This document shows, one piece after another, positions 62,466-64,000 of a stretch of DNA of 64,000 nt. Within the stretch, counting starts at the first letter, position 1, and each line of letters begins with the position of its first letter. This DNA is from Branchiostoma floridae. Lineage: Eukaryota > Chordata > Leptocardii > Amphioxiformes > Branchiostomatidae. The stretch is taken from positions 9,859,705-9,923,704 of the forward strand of contig NC_049979.1 of NCBI RefSeq assembly GCF_000003815.2. The letters run 5' to 3'. The position numbers and the translations under genes were made by a program. The notes below the pieces were generated by a model. The model saw only the letters and a program-made list of their open reading frames with translations, ran no database searches and was not told where the DNA came from.

Positions 62466-63129
62466 TCAGAGCTGAGCAAGCCATCGATTCTGCGTTGTTA
62501 ATGTGTAGTTCTGGACAATCTGGTACTTCACAGACGATCCCTTGTTGTTAGTAGAGTCCCTTTTAAAGTCGCAGGAAATGTGACTTGTTAGATACTGCTG
62601 TTGGTTGCCTCTCATATTCACGAGTGTGTTTTGTCGTCGATAAATTGAGCAAGTGAACATAAGATGTTGGCAAACATTTGAGAAGACTGCATCTACCATT
62701 GGAGAAGCAGACAGCAAACAGACTCGGCGCCGAAACAGATGGCGACCATTTAGGCGAAATGATGTTTGTCCATCCATCCTAAGCCACGCTGGAGAAGTAG
62801 TGGGCTTACAAGCACCTCCTGTGGCGTGTGGCAGGAGGCAGAGCTTTGTAGGGTCGTGCCTCTTCTTCTGGCAGTACGATTCATCATTTCTGGGCCTCGT
62901 TTGTCGGAAGCGTTTCCCCACGAAAGCTCCCGGCAGGAACTTATCTCCAAGCAGATGTAACATTCGGGCTTCTTTTGATGTTTTGGGCGCATGTACAAGT
63001 ACGTTTTCCGGGAGGGCTATGCTGTTTGACAGATATCCGACTGACACGGGTACCTGTAAAAAAGTGCGCCTTCCGGAAACACAAATTGTGCTCCAAACAA
63101 GCCCGACTGCTAACGTTACATCTGCTTGA
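62466..63129. other. CG-richer region with a 193-codon minus frame and 158-codon plus frame, unassigned
   Basis: The minus frame (63047-62466) contains HAPKTSKEARMLHLLGDKFL and GAFVGKRFRQTRPRNDESYC; the plus frame (62653-63129) contains GEADSKQTRRRNRWRPFRRN. Neither matches a family I know. Both are long for the local composition, and one may be a shadow of the other. Candidates are a first exon or an old transposon piece. Confidence 0.25.
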
Positions 63130-63433
63130 AGATTAAGGATGGATCAGTGAAGTCATAAATGAATGACTGACAGTAACCTAATCAGTCACCCTGATCTCAT
63201 CAAAATGATTTCATTAAAGTCGCCCAATCAAATCACTATTCTTTATTTTTTGAACGATACGTTTCAGGAAAATGAAAATAACTGCAGTACACGTGAAGAC
63301 AAACTGCGTCTTTGTGCTCCAAGAATAAACACGCACGAGTTTGCATCAAATTAGAAAATGAATTAGAACAGAAAGCGTCTAAACATTCATACATGACATG
63401 TAAGATCATGTAAATCTGTTTTTCATATGTAGG

Positions 63434-63736
63434 TATATATAAGCCTCCTATTGTCTGACCTGATTCGAATTCTTCTCTCGTCTCTTCTATTTTCTTAAAA
63501 TGATCGAAGCTGTGTGTAGATCAGGCTTGACAATGGAGCTGTATAGATGTGAACATAACTTATCTGCTACATGTTCATGGAGTATATTCTTTGACAGAGT
63601 TACCCATTCGGACCGTACAAGAAAGCGCTATAGACCCTACACACTGGACGTGTGTGTTATACGCGTGGAAAGGATATGGAATATGTCGGTGTGGACCATA
63701 CGGCACTTTTTAGATACAAAGCGAGCCATGTTATAA
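63434..63736 (+). CDS. Possible TATA-driven short gene or first exon, unknown
   Basis: TATATATAAG at 63434-63443 is followed about 30 bases later by a pyrimidine-rich start-like region (TTCTCTCGTCTCTTC) and an ATG at 63500 opening a 78-codon frame (MIEAVCRSGLTMELYRCEHN...). The spacing fits a TATA promoter. The protein is cysteine- and arginine-containing with no motif I recognise and no clear signal peptide. It may be chance. Confidence 0.2.
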
Positions 63737-64000
63737 AGCGAGCCACGTTTCCAATCCGGCGCCCGACCGGACAGTTTGCGGGAACGAAAAATAAAGACAA
63801 CAAAACCAGAAAGACGAAAAAATAGTTATGAGCCTAAGTGTAGTGTATTTTCGTGATGTGTCCTTTTGCCAACCGGTCCCGGTTTGGAAATGTTACCCTG
63901 ACATTGAATGTACCCAGCGGTTAGGCCATAGTACTTCCCATTCTGCAAGAAAAGGCAGCATAGTTTAGATATGTAAACGGAAAGGTTAAAGGAAAGCAAT

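Overview
The window reads as animal nuclear DNA, most likely a lancelet (Branchiostoma). It has short phase-consistent exons separated by AT-rich GT..AG introns, many small transposon remnants, frequent ACATGTACATGT-type words, and two 100-base N blocks typical of scaffold gaps. The protein matches (THADA, an Expanded/FRMD6-type FERM protein, a RecQ-like helicase piece) and the repeat types suit an invertebrate deuterostome. The species is inferred, not proven.

Left part (1-9.4 kb): the minus strand carries the first three recognised coding exons of an FRMD6/FRMD1 (Willin, Drosophila Expanded) homologue. They encode the start of the FERM domain; the gene runs off the window at its low-coordinate edge.

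9377-11927: a well-bounded inserted element with perfect 50-base terminal inverted repeats and a 9-base target duplication (GTACTGACA). It contains a truncated RecQ-like helicase N-terminus (minus strand) and a nested fold-back repeat with an assembly gap at its centre. This is the most unusual object in the window.

12-19.1 kb: no confident exon; it holds repeat tails and a CG-richer open region of unknown meaning just upstream of the next gene.

19.1-58.5 kb (plus strand): a complete THADA homologue. I rebuilt it as 41 coding exons (5730 bases, 1909 residues) with every phase closing; the human protein is about 1950 residues. THADA/Trm732 proteins are long helical-repeat scaffolds that partner the FTSJ1/Trm7 methyltransferase for 2'-O-methylation of position 32 in tRNA. 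The locus shows possible transcript variants: a readable intron with a poly(A) signal after exon 19, a cryptic 31-base frameshifting exon in intron 24, and two alternative C-termini, one with its stop codon inside a TGATA microsatellite.

58.5-64 kb: a tandem array of about 155-base units, a second gap, a CG-richer open region, and a TATA-box/short-ORF pair at the far end. No protein family was recognised there.

The two genes are arranged head to head (first ATGs at 8217 minus and 19110 plus), with the transposon between them.
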